A DNA stretch of 64,000 nt from Caldicellulosiruptor naganoensis (GCF_026914285.1 NZ_CP113864.1:1271001-1335000); one strand, 5' to 3'; positions 38,629 through 51,171 are shown, counted from the stretch's first letter. The notes: generated by a model from the sequence alone, not told the origin. A program made the numbers and translations.

Positions 38629-39831
38629 TTACTCTTTTATCTTTTCAGCAAATAGTATACCAAATTCGTACGCCTTTTTTAATTCCTCCTCATTTGGTTT
38701 GAAATTTACCTTGAGCCCTGGTTCAACTACTTTGAACCTTAACTGTTTTAGCCGTGTTTCAATATTTGGAACAGCTTCTCCACTCCAGCCATATGACCCA
38801 AAAGCGGCAGCAATCTTACCTCCATGAACTATTGGGTTTAGCCTAATCAATATTTCATATATTGGTAAAAGAGCATCTGAGTTTATGGTAGGTGATCCAA
38901 ACAGCACACCTTTTGCTCTATATATCTTTTCCAATATGTCTTCTATTTTATGCTCAATTGCATTATACAACATAACATTTATGCCGCTTTTTTCGATTGC
39001 TTCAAAAATCTTTTGGGCAAGCATTTTTGTATATCCATATGCTGAGACATAGACAATTACAACATAAGGCTTTTCTGGCTTTTTTAAAAGATCTTCTGAC
39101 CACGATTTATACAAACCTATAAGTTCATCTTTGTAATTTGTCAGGATTGGACCATGACCTGTTGCTATTATGTCAATCTTTAAGTCTTTTATCTTTTCAA
39201 TTGCCTGAAGGACATAGTTTTTAAATGGCGACATGATTACATCATAATAATACTTGTACGCATCCATAAAACCTTCTTTGTCATTATCCATTACCCAGTT
39301 TATGTCAAGGTTTTCAGTGCTATAATGACAGCCAAAAGAATCACAAGTAAAGAGTATGCTATCCTCTACAAGGTAAGTGTAAATTGAATCAGGCCAATGT
39401 AAAAATGGAGCAGAGATAAATCTTAGTGTTTTGTTACCCAAGGATATTTGATCTCCATCGTTTACTACTTGATAATCAAACTCTTTGTTTGATATCTTTT
39501 TCAAGAATCTTATAGCAGAATTGCTGCCAAATATTTTTATTTTTGGATTTACTTCGAGTAACTTTCCAATAGAACCAGAATGATCTGGTTCAGTGTGATT
39601 TATTATAAGATAGTCAATTTGAGCTGGATCAATTATTTCTTTAATATTACTTAGAAATTTTTCAAAGAATTTATCCTTTACATTTTCAATAAGTGCAACC
39701 TTTTCAGAACCTATTACCAGATAAGAGTTGTAAGTTGTCCCGTATTTTGTATACATTATAATATCAAAAATGCGAAGATCAGGATTTTGTACTCCTACAG
39801 AATATACATTATCTTTCAATTTCAAATACAT
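38629..39831 (-). CDS. Flavodiiron protein (FprA-type oxygen/NO reductase)
   Basis: 400 residues. Metallo-beta-lactamase domain with diiron ligands H79-x-E81-x-D83-H84 (NHTEPDHSGS), further ligands near LHWPDS and CDSFGCH, and ATGHGPIL. Flavodoxin domain from about 250 (VIVYVSAYGYTKMLAQKI, FGSPTINSDALLP, FGSYGWSGEAV). Reduces O2 to water or NO to N2O in strict anaerobes. Start ATG 39831 after AAGGAGAG. First gene of a minus-strand pair with the reductase. Confidence 0.93.
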   Translation of the reverse strand: MYLKLKDNVYSVGVQNPDLRIFDIIMYTKYGTTYNSYLVIGSEKVALIENVKDKFFEKFLSNIKEIIDPAQIDYLIINHTEPDHSGSIGKLLEVNPKIKIFGSNSAIRFLKKISNKEFDYQVVNDGDQISLGNKTLRFISAPFLHWPDSIYTYLVEDSILFTCDSFGCHYSTENLDINWVMDNDKEGFMDAYKYYYDVIMSPFKNYVLQAIEKIKDLKIDIIATGHGPILTNYKDELIGLYKSWSEDLLKKPEKPYVVIVYVSAYGYTKMLAQKIFEAIEKSGINVMLYNAIEHKIEDILEKIYRAKGVLFGSPTINSDALLPIYEILIRLNPIVHGGKIAAAFGSYGWSGEAVPNIETRLKQLRFKVVEPGLKVNFKPNEEELKKAYEFGILFAEKIKE

Positions 39832-39882
39832 TTTTAAAATCCACTCTCCTTTTTAAAGACTTTTCAAATGTATTCAAAGATA

Positions 39883-39912
39883 TTTATACCCCAGAAATTT
39901 TTTTGTAAACAA
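39883..39912 (-). promoter_or_regulatory. Possible promoter of the flavodiiron operon
   Basis: On the minus strand TTGTTT (complement of 39907-39912), 18 bases, TATAAA (complement of 39883-39888), about 50 bases before the start codon. Plausible, moderate match. Confidence 0.4.
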
Positions 39913-39984
39913 ATTAAGTTATATAAATTTTTGTTGAGTAATATATTGTAGTAGAAACACAATTATCAAAGGAGATAAGGAAAA

Positions 39985-40598
39985 ATGCTAAGCAAAGTAT
40001 CTAATCGGTTCTTAGCTGTCACAATCTTGGCTATATTTGTAATTGCCTTAGTTGGTATAATTTCAAACAAAAGCTTAGAAAATACCAGGATAACATCTAC
40101 CGAAATACCAAAAAGTATACAAACCCAAACACAGGAGGTTGCAAAAATAGATAACCTTAAAGGTTATCTCCAGATAATGGTAGTAGACAGCAAAACTGGT
40201 ACACCTTTTGAAGGAGCAAATGTGGTTTTTTCTAACTTAGACCAGCTATATACAACAGGTAAAGACGGAAAAACACAGGTTATTCCAATGAATATCAAAT
40301 CAACTGGAGGTTTAGGATTACATCACAGCCTTATGAAGAGGTAGTAATTGGTGTATTTAAAGAGGAATATGCAGATTATATACTATTCAATGCAAAGGTA
40401 AAACCAACAACCCAAGACAAACCTCAACTTAAAGTTATTCGAATTGTAAAAGCTTCAACTGCAGCTACAACTCCTGTTTTTGCAATGGAAAAGTATTCTT
40501 CTGAGATGGCAAAAGAAGTAATGGATAAAATGAAGGCAAAACTAAATTCACTTGCAAATGCCCAGCAGGAAATTGAGGAAATAGAAGTCAGTGAATAA
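39985..40598 (+). pseudogene. Membrane-anchored/secreted protein with CarboxypepD_reg-like domain, frameshifted
   Basis: Start ATG 39985 after AAAGGAGATAAGG. N-terminal TM or signal (FLAVTILAIFVIALVGIIS), then an Ig-like segment GYLQIMVVDSKTGTPFEGANVVFS ... TTGKDGKTQVI resembling carboxypeptidase regulatory domains. The first frame ends after GGLGLHHSLMKR at 40344. Shifting one base near 40313 lets it continue as RITSQPYEEVVIGVFKEEYADYIL ... to EIEEIEVSE at 40598, just before a terminator. About 204 residues when joined. Function unknown. Confidence 0.7.
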
Positions 40599-40627
40599 GG
40601 TGCCTTGTAAAATGGCACTTTTTTTTT
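40597..40627 (+). terminator. Intrinsic terminator
   Basis: GTGCC (40600-40604) with GGCAC (40614-40618), AA/TT at the base with one bulged G, then eight or more T. Confidence 0.7.
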
Positions 40628-40687
40628 ATATAATAGAGTTTGTACATCTTAAAATCTTTTCTTAAACCATGAAAGGTTTAGACAACT

Positions 40688-41650
40688 ATGAAACAAGAGG
40701 TATTTATCCTTCTAAAAAACATCCTTTACCTATTTGCGGTTATATCTATTGGCTTTATTGGTACAAAAACAAGGCTGTTTTCGTCAACAGTGAAAGATTC
40801 TGTTAGTGAGCTGATAATAAAGGTAACTGCGCCAATTTTATTGTTTACCACAATAAGCAGCAGACCTTATTCAACATCTGTTGTTAAAAGCGTCCTTGCT
40901 TTGATAATCTCAGCTTTTGTTGGTATAATACTACTGCTTGTTGCAGGGTACATAACAGCAAAACTTTTCAAACTACAAGGGAAAACATTTTACACACATA
41001 TATTTTGTTCAGCTTTTGGAAATACAGGCTTTTTGTCATTTCCTTTGTTGTATTCTATCTTTGGTGAAAAAGGAGTATTTTATGCCGCAAGTTATAACAT
41101 AATGCACGATTTTTTGGCTTGGTCATTGGGACTTTCGATAATAACAAAGCACAGCAGTGAGAAAACTAAATTTGGTTTTATAAACGCAAATTCAATTGCC
41201 ATTTTCTCAGCATTTGTGGTGTATTTATTAAAAGGAGTTTTGCCAACTGAGGTTTTGAGTTATTATAACAAATTTTTTCTTACTATTTACGATGCACTAA
41301 ATCCTTTTGGAAAGACAACCATTTATTTGTCCATGTTTTTTATAGGCTGCCTTTTAGCAGAGGTTTCATTTAAGGATACAATTAAAACCTATCCTGCTTA
41401 TGGAATTGTTGCGTTTAAAATGCTGATTTTTCCGATGCTATTTATGTTTATGACAAAATATATGCACTTAGATAACTTTACAAGGCTAATTATTGTGCTG
41501 CAAACGGGGATGCCAACAGCAATTATAAGTTCAGTGCTTTCATACAGGTATAAAGCTGATAGTTCATATGCGACGCGTACAATATTTATTACAACACTTT
41601 TTTCTCTGTTGACAATTCCTATACTCGTGTTTATATATTATCACATTTAA
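40688..41650 (+). CDS. AEC-family transporter (auxin efflux carrier-like permease)
   Basis: 320 residues with about 10 membrane helices in two halves. GTKTRLFSSTVKDSVSELIIKVTAPILLF near the N terminus and LQTGMPTAIISSVLSYRYKAD near the C terminus are AEC landmarks. Such proteins move malate, other organic acids or amino acids; substrate not predictable. guaA follows 27 bases later and may be cotranscribed. Confidence 0.88.
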   Translation: MKQEVFILLKNILYLFAVISIGFIGTKTRLFSSTVKDSVSELIIKVTAPILLFTTISSRPYSTSVVKSVLALIISAFVGIILLLVAGYITAKLFKLQGKTFYTHIFCSAFGNTGFLSFPLLYSIFGEKGVFYAASYNIMHDFLAWSLGLSIITKHSSEKTKFGFINANSIAIFSAFVVYLLKGVLPTEVLSYYNKFFLTIYDALNPFGKTTIYLSMFFIGCLLAEVSFKDTIKTYPAYGIVAFKMLIFPMLFMFMTKYMHLDNFTRLIIVLQTGMPTAIISSVLSYRYKADSSYATRTIFITTLFSLLTIPILVFIYYHI

Positions 41651-41677
41651 GAAAATCAAAAGAGAGGATGGTTAAGT

Positions 41678-43213
41678 TTGCAACATGAAATTGTTATTGT
41701 ACTGGATTTTGGTGGACAGTATAATCAACTAATTGCAAGAAGAGTTCGCGAATGTGGTGTTTATTGTGAAATTTGGCCATATGACACACCCTTAGATAAG
41801 ATAATTGAAAAAAATCCAAAAGGCATAATCTTTACTGGCGGACCGTCAAGCGTGTATGAAGAGAATGCACCTGTTGTGGATAAAAAGATATTTGAAATTG
41901 GTATTCCAATTCTTGGGATATGCTACGGAAATCAGCTTATTGCTCATCTTTTAGGTGGCAAGGTTTCAACTGCACTCTTTAGAGAGTATGGTAAAACCCA
42001 TATAAAATACAATACAAATTCTCCTTTGTTCACAGGCTTGCCAGAAAATTCAATTTGTTGGATGAGTCATACTGACTTTGTAGAGAAACTTCCAGAAGGA
42101 TTTGAAGTTTTGGCTTCTACTGAAAATTGTGGTATTGCTGCATTTGGCAGCAAAGAAAAGAAGATTTATGGTGTTCAGTTCCATCCTGAGGTTGTTCATA
42201 CTGAATATGGACAAGAGATAATAAAAAACTTCTTGTTCAATGTCTGTGGATGCAAAGGTGACTGGAAGACATCTTCGTTCATAGAAGAAAAAGTAAATGA
42301 GATAAGGAAAATTGTGGGTGCTCAAAAGGTTGTATGTGCACTTTCTGGCGGTGTTGATTCCTCTGTTGCAGCAGTGCTTGTTCACAAAGCAATAGGCAAA
42401 AATCTTTTCTGTATTTTTGTTGACCATGGACTTTTGAGAAAAGGAGAGGCGGAGGAAGTTATAAACACATTCAAAGGACAGTTTGATATGAATGTGATCA
42501 AGGTGGATGCAAAAGATAGATTCTTGAAAGCACTCTCTGGTGTCAAAGATCCTGAAAGAAAGAGGAAGATAATAGGTGAGGAGTTTATACGCGTTTTTGA
42601 GGAAGAAGCTTCAAAACTTGGAGATATAAAATTTTTAGTTCAAGGGACAATCTATCCTGATGTTGTTGAAAGTGGGGTCGGAAAGGCTGCAACGATTAAA
42701 AGTCATCACAATGTAGGTGGATTGCCAGAACATATGAAGTTTGAGAGGATAATTGAACCGCTGCGTGAGCTTTTCAAAGATGAGGTAAGAAGGGTGGGAA
42801 TAGAATTAGGAATTCCAGAAAAAATTGTGAATAGACAGCCATTTCCTGGACCCGGTCTTGCAATAAGGATAATTGGTGAGGTTACAGAAGAAAAGCTTGA
42901 GATACTTCGAGAGGTTGATTGGATTTTCAGAAAAGAGATTGAGGCGTGTGGACTTGACAAAGACATCTGGCAATACTTTGCAGTACTCACTGACATGAGA
43001 AGTGTGGGTGTCATGGGTGATGAAAGAACATATGACTACACTGTTGCGCTCAGAGCTGTTACAAGCATTGATGGGATGACAGCCGACTGGGCAAAGATTC
43101 CTTACGATGTGTTAGAAAGGGTTTCGAATGAGATTGTAAACACCGTAAGAAAAGTAAATAGGGTTGTCTATGACATCACTTCTAAACCTCCTGCTACAAT
43201 TGAGTGGGAGTGA
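41678..43213 (+). CDS. guaA: GMP synthase (glutamine-hydrolysing)
   Basis: XMP to GMP. 511 residues from TTG 41678 after AGAGGATGG. Glutaminase domain with Cys in [15 protein letters not shown] and [16 protein letters not shown]-pyrophosphatase loop [13 protein letters not shown]; dimer domain ending [14 protein letters not shown]. Complete. Followed by a transposon remnant rather than another purine gene. Confidence 0.96.
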   Translation: MQHEIVIVLDFGGQYNQLIARRVRECGVYCEIWPYDTPLDKIIEKNPKGIIFTGGPSSVYEENAPVVDKKIFEIGIPILGICYGNQLIAHLLGGKVSTALFREYGKTHIKYNTNSPLFTGLPENSICWMSHTDFVEKLPEGFEVLASTENCGIAAFGSKEKKIYGVQFHPEVVHTEYGQEIIKNFLFNVCGCKGDWKTSSFIEEKVNEIRKIVGAQKVVCALSGGVDSSVAAVLVHKAIGKNLFCIFVDHGLLRKGEAEEVINTFKGQFDMNVIKVDAKDRFLKALSGVKDPERKRKIIGEEFIRVFEEEASKLGDIKFLVQGTIYPDVVESGVGKAATIKSHHNVGGLPEHMKFERIIEPLRELFKDEVRRVGIELGIPEKIVNRQPFPGPGLAIRIIGEVTEEKLEILREVDWIFRKEIEACGLDKDIWQYFAVLTDMRSVGVMGDERTYDYTVALRAVTSIDGMTADWAKIPYDVLERVSNEIVNTVRKVNRVVYDITSKPPATIEWE

Positions 43214-44129
43214 TGTTTATAAATTTTTTTTTTTAGAAGGCACATGGTGAAGAGATATTTACCACCTAATTTATTACAGAATAGAGAATAAAAAGTTCCC
43301 ACTTTCTTTAGTAAGTCTTCAAGAAGTAAAGTAGGAAATTGAAATACATGGGAGGAAACCAAAGTCTTAGAATCTTTGAATTTTTCAAATGGTGTCCTCC
43401 CATTCATTCCTTTACCATTATGAGGTCTGAAGAAATTCCATGTATCCTGCCATCTCTGGGCTTTTAACATAAATTCATCTTTTGTTTTACATCTTTCAGC
43501 ATGAATCATTAAAAAATACTCGTCATCTGCTCCATGTGAGTTTTCAATTATACCCATTAGATGTTTTGCCTTAGGTGGAATAGGATTAAGCTCTACTCCA
43601 AGAAATGACAGCATCTCATTCTACTCCTTTAGCTTTTTTTCGCTTCCTCCACAAAATTCTGCTCCATTATCTAATCGGATCTTTATTTGATTTCTTACAT
43701 TATGAGTTCTTAACCATAATGCAACTAAGGATATAAACATAAAGCCAAAAGTAGATGATAGTTCATAGGAGTAAGCTGTAAAGCTTGCTCTTGTTGCAAC
43801 ATCTATCATGTTCCATTCATAACACGGTAGATTGCATTTTTTCATGTGTTCAAGTGAAAGACGTCTGTATTCTTGAATCCTGTTCTTTTAGCCTCTTGGG
43901 AAATAGGCTTTTCAAGTTCAGAAGAAAGTTTTTTAGGGCAAGTTTTAGGTTTTCTTGATTTATCCTCAAGGGGACCATATATTGCTCTTCTTATAGTAGC
44001 TCTTGATACACCTAATATTTTAGCAGTTTTTTATACGTTTTTGTTATTTGCCTCAAATACTTTTCGAACTAATTCTCTTGCTTTTTCGGGAGATATTTTT
44101 CTTATTTCGTGATATGGTATAATATTCAT
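43168..44129 (-). pseudogene. Decayed transposase of an rve (DDE integrase-type) insertion sequence
   Basis: Reading from ATG 44129: an HTH region (SPEKARELVRKVFEANNKNV, TAA at 44031-44033, KTAKILGVSRATIRRAIYG), then a frame change near 43870, then an integrase core with D in NMIDVATRASFTAYSYEL, D in RLDNGAEFCGGSEKKLKE and E in GIIENSHGADDEYF. A second in-frame TAG at 43621-43623 follows KLKE, where a Trp is likely. The stretch between HTH and core seems too short, suggesting an internal deletion. The open frame runs on antisense into guaA, but this last part is not transposase. At least three lesions: dead. Confidence 0.8.
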
Positions 44130-44132
44130 AGC

Positions 44133-44225
44133 AGGCTGCCCTCCCATCCTGGCAGTTTTTGAATGTTTCTTTTGAATGGGAGATTACATTTTTTAATTAT
44201 ATTCATGTCAGGATGGAGGCAGCCT
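44133..44225. repeat. MITE-like inverted-repeat element
   Basis: AGGCTGCC plus CTCCCATCCTG (44133-44151) is complementary, with two bulged bases, to CAGGATGGAGGCAGCCT (44209-44225). Total about 93 bp with a 57-bp A/T-rich centre. It begins 4 bases before the start codon of the dead transposase. Either a miniature element or the nested end of that IS. Confidence 0.5.
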
Positions 44226-44378
44226 CAATTCTTTTTATAACCTTCTCCTTAGTATTTTTGCACATTCTTTTGCTGTGGTAAGTATCTTTACACCTATTCG
44301 AGATAAATTTTTTATAAAGGCTTGAATTTTATAATAGATAGGTGTAACATATTTATAAGTCAATTAGTGGGATGCGAA
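44226..44378 (+). promoter_or_regulatory. Region upstream of the ATP synthase operon with a possible promoter
   Basis: Contains TATAAT at 44330-44335 without a convincing -35, and a short inverted repeat ACACCTA (44291-44297) / TAGGTGT. The operon promoter should lie here because upstream is a dead IS; its exact position is uncertain. Confidence 0.35.
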
Positions 44379-44747
44379 ATGAAAGAGATTGTAAACCTAT
44401 CCTTAAAAGTGGTATGTGGTATAAGTTTCAGTTTTTGTGTAATGGTATTTGCTTATTCTAAAAGTGCAGATGTTTTTATGATAGTGCTGGGCAGCAGTAT
44501 AGTATTGCTATTTATTCTATATTCTCTATTGTTACTTTTGAAATCTGCATTAAGAGGCAAAATTAATTTTATTTATTTGTTACTTCATAGCTTAGCAGTT
44601 GTGATTTTGATACTGCTATCTGCTTTTATCTTCAAGTTTCACAATGTAAGATTTGTTTATTTCCTCTGGACGTTGATAAGCTATCCTTTGATTTTTATTG
44701 TGTCATATGTTGTAGCTTATATTTATAAAACATCATCAAGGAAGTGA
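44379..44747 (+). CDS. Small membrane protein at the AtpI position
   Basis: About 122 residues from ATG 44379 (MKEIVNLSLKVVCGIS); an in-frame TTG at 44322 is a less likely start. Four hydrophobic segments, two close pairs, basic end YKTSSRK. By position just before atpB and by layout it is a likely AtpI/subunit I-type assembly protein, although sequence similarity is too weak to be sure. Confidence 0.6.
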   Translation: MKEIVNLSLKVVCGISFSFCVMVFAYSKSADVFMIVLGSSIVLLFILYSLLLLLKSALRGKINFIYLLLHSLAVVILILLSAFIFKFHNVRFVYFLWTLISYPLIFIVSYVVAYIYKTSSRK

Positions 44748-44755
44748 AAAATAAA

Positions 44756-45436
44756 ATGAGCGAAGGTGTAATGAAAGTTTTATTCACAATACCAATTGGC
44801 AAGGGAATTCCTGTGAGGGTAGCGGTTGTTGAAATGTGGGGCGTGATGGCATTTTTGATTATATTAGCGTTTTATCTCACATCCAACATGAAATTGGTCC
44901 CTACAAAAAAACAAGTCGTTGCTGAGTTTATAGTCGACTCAATAAACAAGATTACTAAAAGTTTTTTAGGTCATTATTGGCATATATTTGCTCCTTATTT
45001 AGGTACTCTCTTTTTGTTCTTACTGGGACTCAATCTATTGGGTCTTATAGGTCTTCAGCCTCCTACAAGTAATTTAAATGTAACTGCAAGCTTTGGTGTT
45101 ATGTCAATTTTAGTTTTAATAATTTCAACTATCATACTTAAAAATCCGATTAGATGGTTTTTAGATCACTTTAAACCTCTTCCCATAGTTTTCCCGTTTA
45201 AATTCTTGGACTATTTCACAAGAACTCTGTCTCTCTCTGCGCGACTGTTTGGCAACATCCTTGCTGGTGTTACCGTCATGGAGCTAATTTATCATGGGCT
45301 TATAAAAGCTCATATACCTCCAGTTGGTATACCAGCAGCGTTAAGTTTATATTTTGATATTTTTGATGGTGTTTTGCAAGCAGTAATCTTTACGTTTTTG
45401 TCTATGATTTATCTATATGAAGCCCTTGAAGAATAA
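44756..45436 (+). CDS. atpB: F-type ATP synthase subunit a
   Basis: 226 residues from ATG 44756 (AAGGAAG 11 bases upstream); GTG 44744 would overlap that SD. Membrane stator of F0. LGTLFLFLLGLNLLGLIGLQPPTSNLN and SLSARLFGNILAGVTVMELI with the essential Arg facing the c ring. First core gene of atpBEFHAGDC. Confidence 0.93.
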   Translation: MSEGVMKVLFTIPIGKGIPVRVAVVEMWGVMAFLIILAFYLTSNMKLVPTKKQVVAEFIVDSINKITKSFLGHYWHIFAPYLGTLFLFLLGLNLLGLIGLQPPTSNLNVTASFGVMSILVLIISTIILKNPIRWFLDHFKPLPIVFPFKFLDYFTRTLSLSARLFGNILAGVTVMELIYHGLIKAHIPPVGIPAALSLYFDIFDGVLQAVIFTFLSMIYLYEALEE

Positions 45437-45457
45437 AAGTTTTTGGAGGTGTTTCAA

Positions 45458-45670
45458 TTGACAGCATTAGCAGCAGGTATAGCAATGCTTGCAGGTTTAG
45501 GTGTAGGTATAGGCATCGGTATTGCAACTGCTAAAGCAGCAGAATCTGTAGGAAGACAGCCAGAAGCGTATGGTAGGATTTTACTATTATTTTTCATTGG
45601 TGCTGCGCTTGCAGAAGCTGTTGCAATTTATAGCTTTGTTATAGCTATTTTGTTGGTTTTGAAAGCTTAA
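45458..45670 (+). CDS. atpE: F-type ATP synthase subunit c
   Basis: 70 residues from TTG 45458, 8 bases after GGAGG (45445-45449). Two helices joined by the polar loop GRQPEA. Ion-binding Glu in TM2: ALAEAVAIYSFVIA. Sodium-type rings have Gln in TM1 and E-(S/T)-(S/T) in TM2 (for example AESTGIY); here TM1 reads GVGIGIGIATAK, with Ile at the Gln position, and TM2 reads E-A-V, so proton coupling is predicted. A 9-bp hairpin follows the stop. Confidence 0.93.
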   Translation: MTALAAGIAMLAGLGVGIGIGIATAKAAESVGRQPEAYGRILLLFFIGAALAEAVAIYSFVIAILLVLKA

Positions 45671-45697
45671 ACGCTCTCCAGATGTATTGGGGAGCGT
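45671..45697 (+). promoter_or_regulatory. Intra-operon hairpin after atpE
   Basis: ACGCTCTCC (45671-45679) pairs with GGGGAGCGT (45689-45697), 9 bp with one G-T, 9-base loop, then CATCTCTTTATTTT, not a clean T run. The 109-base gap before atpF is the largest in the operon. Partial terminator or 3'-end stabiliser for the c-subunit message. Confidence 0.55.
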
Positions 45698-45779
45698 CAT
45701 CTCTTTATTTTCGAAATTAAAACGTGAGTTTGAGATAGAAATTTTGGAAGATGGTTCAAAAAAGGAGATGAGAACATAG

Positions 45780-46271
45780 ATGTTCGACCTTGCAATTTTT
45801 GAAAACATGTTTTTCTGGGCAGTTATAAACTTTTTAATACTTTACTTGGTTTTTAGAAAATTCTTTTTCAAAAAAGTAACTGCCTTTATGGAAAAACGTT
45901 CGAACATAATTCAAGAACAGCTTGACTTTGCTGCAAAGTCAAAAGAAGAGGCTATGAAATTGAAAGAAGAATATGAAAACATCTTATCTCAGGCACATGC
46001 AAAAGCAAACGAGATAGTCCAAAACGCCATGGCTGAAGCCCAAAAACAGGCTGACAAGATTATTGAAGATGCCAGACTTGAGGCAAACAAGATTATTGAA
46101 AATGCTCTTAAACAACTTGAGATTGAGAAGAAGAAACAAATAAATGAACTCAAAAACCAGTTTGTCTCAATTGCTCTTCTTGCTGCATCTAAGGTTATTG
46201 AAAAGAATTTAAACACCGAAGAAAATAGGAAAATGGTTGAGAATATATTCGATGAGGCAGGGGTTGCTTGA
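45780..46271 (+). CDS. atpF: F-type ATP synthase subunit b
   Basis: 163 residues: N-terminal TM ([19 protein letters not shown]) and a long coiled coil rich in Lys, Glu and Ala ([19 protein letters not shown] onward). Peripheral stalk. AAGGAG upstream; stop overlaps the region of the atpH start. Confidence 0.92.
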   Translation: MFDLAIFENMFFWAVINFLILYLVFRKFFFKKVTAFMEKRSNIIQEQLDFAAKSKEEAMKLKEEYENILSQAHAKANEIVQNAMAEAQKQADKIIEDARLEANKIIENALKQLEIEKKKQINELKNQFVSIALLAASKVIEKNLNTEENRKMVENIFDEAGVA

Positions 46272-46273
46272 AA

Positions 46274-46813
46274 ATGTTGCCAGCAAAAAGATATGCAGAA
46301 GGACTTATTAAACTCGCACAAGAAGAAGGGAAACTTGAGAATTTTTATGAGGATCTTTTTAGAATATATGATTTGTTTAAGACAAATAGAGAATTCGTGG
46401 ATATCTTATTTGATCATAAGATGAAAGTTTCAGAAAAAAAAGAGAAAATAAAGCAATTTTTAGATCTAAAACTTGACAAATATATTGTCAATCTCGTTTA
46501 TTTACTAATTGACAAGCGGAGGGAGATTTTGCTTCCATATATACCTTTTTATTATAAAGAAATGTACGACAAAATAATGGGAAATGTAGATGTTGAAGTA
46601 ATTGTATCGGAAGAAGTTGATGAAGGTATTCTTAGTAAGATATCAAATTGGCTTTTGAAAAGATATGGTGTGAAAAATCCACGCTTTAAAGTTAAGGTTG
46701 ATAAAAGTATCATTGGGGGAGTAAAACTTTTGTTTAACAACATTGAGGTTGACGCTACAATTAAAGGTGCATTAGATTCTATAAAAAAGGAACTCATCCA
46801 CAATGCTATGTAG
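46274..46813 (+). CDS. atpH: F-type ATP synthase subunit delta
   Basis: About 179 residues, ATG 46274 (TTG 46268 also possible). [27 protein letters not shown] and the C-terminal [30 protein letters not shown] are OSCP/delta signatures. Connects the b stalk to alpha. Confidence 0.92.
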   Translation: MLPAKRYAEGLIKLAQEEGKLENFYEDLFRIYDLFKTNREFVDILFDHKMKVSEKKEKIKQFLDLKLDKYIVNLVYLLIDKRREILLPYIPFYYKEMYDKIMGNVDVEVIVSEEVDEGILSKISNWLLKRYGVKNPRFKVKVDKSIIGGVKLLFNNIEVDATIKGALDSIKKELIHNAM

Positions 46814-46819
46814 GGGTGA

Positions 46820-48352
<1,533 letters not shown>

Positions 48353-48364
48353 GTGAAACTTAAG

Positions 48365-49243
48365 ATGGCAAACAAAACAAGGTGGATAAAATCGAGGATT
48401 AGAAGTGTCAATGAGACAAAGAAGATTACAAGAGCTATGTATTTGATTTCTGCATCAAAGATGAAAAGGGCACGAGATAGGCTTGACTCAACAAGACCTT
48501 ATTTTGAAAAGATAAATGAATTTATGAAAGATCTTATTGTGCATGGTATGCGAACAAATCACATTCTCTTTGAGGGCTCGTACAAAGAAGGAAAAAAAAG
48601 GACTTGTGTGATTGTCATCAGTGGTGACAAAGGGCTGTGCGGCGGTTACAATGCAAACGTTTTGAAAAGCATGTTGAATTTGTACGAAAAGATTTCAAAA
48701 GACTCGGAAGTGTTGTTTTTTCCAATAGGCATTGTGGGCAAAAACTTTTTATCACGCCATGGCTACAAAGTAGAAGACAATTTTAATTATCAGACTCAGT
48801 CTGTGTCTGTAAAAGTTGCAAAGGGAATTGCACAAAATGTTGTAAAAAAGTACTATAGAGGAGATATTCATGAGCTTTATATCATATATACCAAGCTAAT
48901 TTCCGCAATTAAGCAAGATGTAATTGTCAAGAAACTTCTTCCTCTTGATCCAAACGAATTTGTCTCTGGTGAGGTTAAAACGGATGAGGTAATAAAATAC
49001 GAACCAAGTCCAACAGATGTACTCGATGTTGTTATATATGAATATCTAAAAGGTATAATCTTTGGGGCGATGATGGACTCATATGTAAGCGAACTTGCTG
49101 CAAGGATGACTGCAATGGACAATGCAACAAAGAGTGCTGATGAGATGATACAGAAGTTAATTTTGAAGCTCAATCGTGAACGTCAGGCAATGATTACTCA
49201 GGAAATATCAGAAATAATAAGTGGCGCAGCTGCTTTGAAATGA
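48365..49243 (+). CDS. atpG: F-type ATP synthase subunit gamma
   Basis: 292 residues from ATG 48365 (TAGGTGAAA upstream; GTG 48353 abuts the atpA stop). N-terminal helix [29 protein letters not shown] and C-terminal [19 protein letters not shown] form the rotor shaft; [15 protein letters not shown] lies between. Confidence 0.94.
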   Translation: MANKTRWIKSRIRSVNETKKITRAMYLISASKMKRARDRLDSTRPYFEKINEFMKDLIVHGMRTNHILFEGSYKEGKKRTCVIVISGDKGLCGGYNANVLKSMLNLYEKISKDSEVLFFPIGIVGKNFLSRHGYKVEDNFNYQTQSVSVKVAKGIAQNVVKKYYRGDIHELYIIYTKLISAIKQDVIVKKLLPLDPNEFVSGEVKTDEVIKYEPSPTDVLDVVIYEYLKGIIFGAMMDSYVSELAARMTAMDNATKSADEMIQKLILKLNRERQAMITQEISEIISGAAALK

Positions 49244-49279
49244 GAAACCATTTTAAACTTGATTTTAAAGGGAGTGTAG

Positions 49280-50689
<1,410 letters not shown>

Positions 50690-50710
50690 GTTTTGAGGTG
50701 ATACTCCAAA

Positions 50711-51127
50711 ATGGCTGAGTTTGAATTAGAAGTTTTGCAACCTGAAAGGGTCTTTTTTAAAGACAGGGTAGAAATGATAGTTGTTCGGGCAATAGATGGA
50801 GAAGTAGGTGTGATGGCTGGGCATGAGCCAATTGTCACGCCAATTGGAATTGGAAAACTTAGGATAAAAAAGGACGGAAAATGGCTTGAGGCAGCGATTG
50901 CAGGAGGTATTCTTGAAGTTAACCAGAATAAGGTCGTGATCTTGACTGACGCTGTTGAGTGGCCAGAGGAAATAGATAGGCAAAGAGCTTTAGCAGCAAA
51001 GGAAAGAGCTGAAAGAAAGCTTCAACAAAAACTACCTCCTGACGAATTTGAAAGGTATCAGGCAGCTTTGTATAGAGCTTTGAACAGGCTTAGAATGGTT
51101 GAGGAAAAAAGAGGAAATACCCAATAA
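50711..51127 (+). CDS. atpC: F-type ATP synthase subunit epsilon
   Basis: 138 residues: beta-sandwich (FELEVLQPERVFFKDRVEMIVVRAIDGEVGVMAGHEPIV) and a C-terminal helical hairpin rich in Arg/Glu/Ala that in other species can inhibit ATP hydrolysis. Ends the operon. Confidence 0.94.
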   Translation: MAEFELEVLQPERVFFKDRVEMIVVRAIDGEVGVMAGHEPIVTPIGIGKLRIKKDGKWLEAAIAGGILEVNQNKVVILTDAVEWPEEIDRQRALAAKERAERKLQQKLPPDEFERYQAALYRALNRLRMVEEKRGNTQ

Positions 51128-51130
51128 AAA

Positions 51131-51168
51131 GGTGGGCTACAATAAAGAAAAGCAGCCCACCTTTTTTG
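51131..51168. terminator. Terminator after the atp operon
   Basis: GGTGGGCT (51131-51138) with AGCCCACC (51154-51161), perfect 8 bp, then TTTTTT; A-rich on the left, so it can also end the convergent gene. Confidence 0.85.
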
Positions 51169-51171
51169 TTC

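Noticed and set aside
43168-43213. Minus-strand frame ending in [15 protein letters not shown]
   Set aside because: It is the exact antisense of the conserved GuaA C terminus ([14 protein letters not shown]), a well-known source of false ORFs.
43873-44112. 79-codon plus-strand gene
   Set aside because: Antisense shadow of the transposase HTH region.
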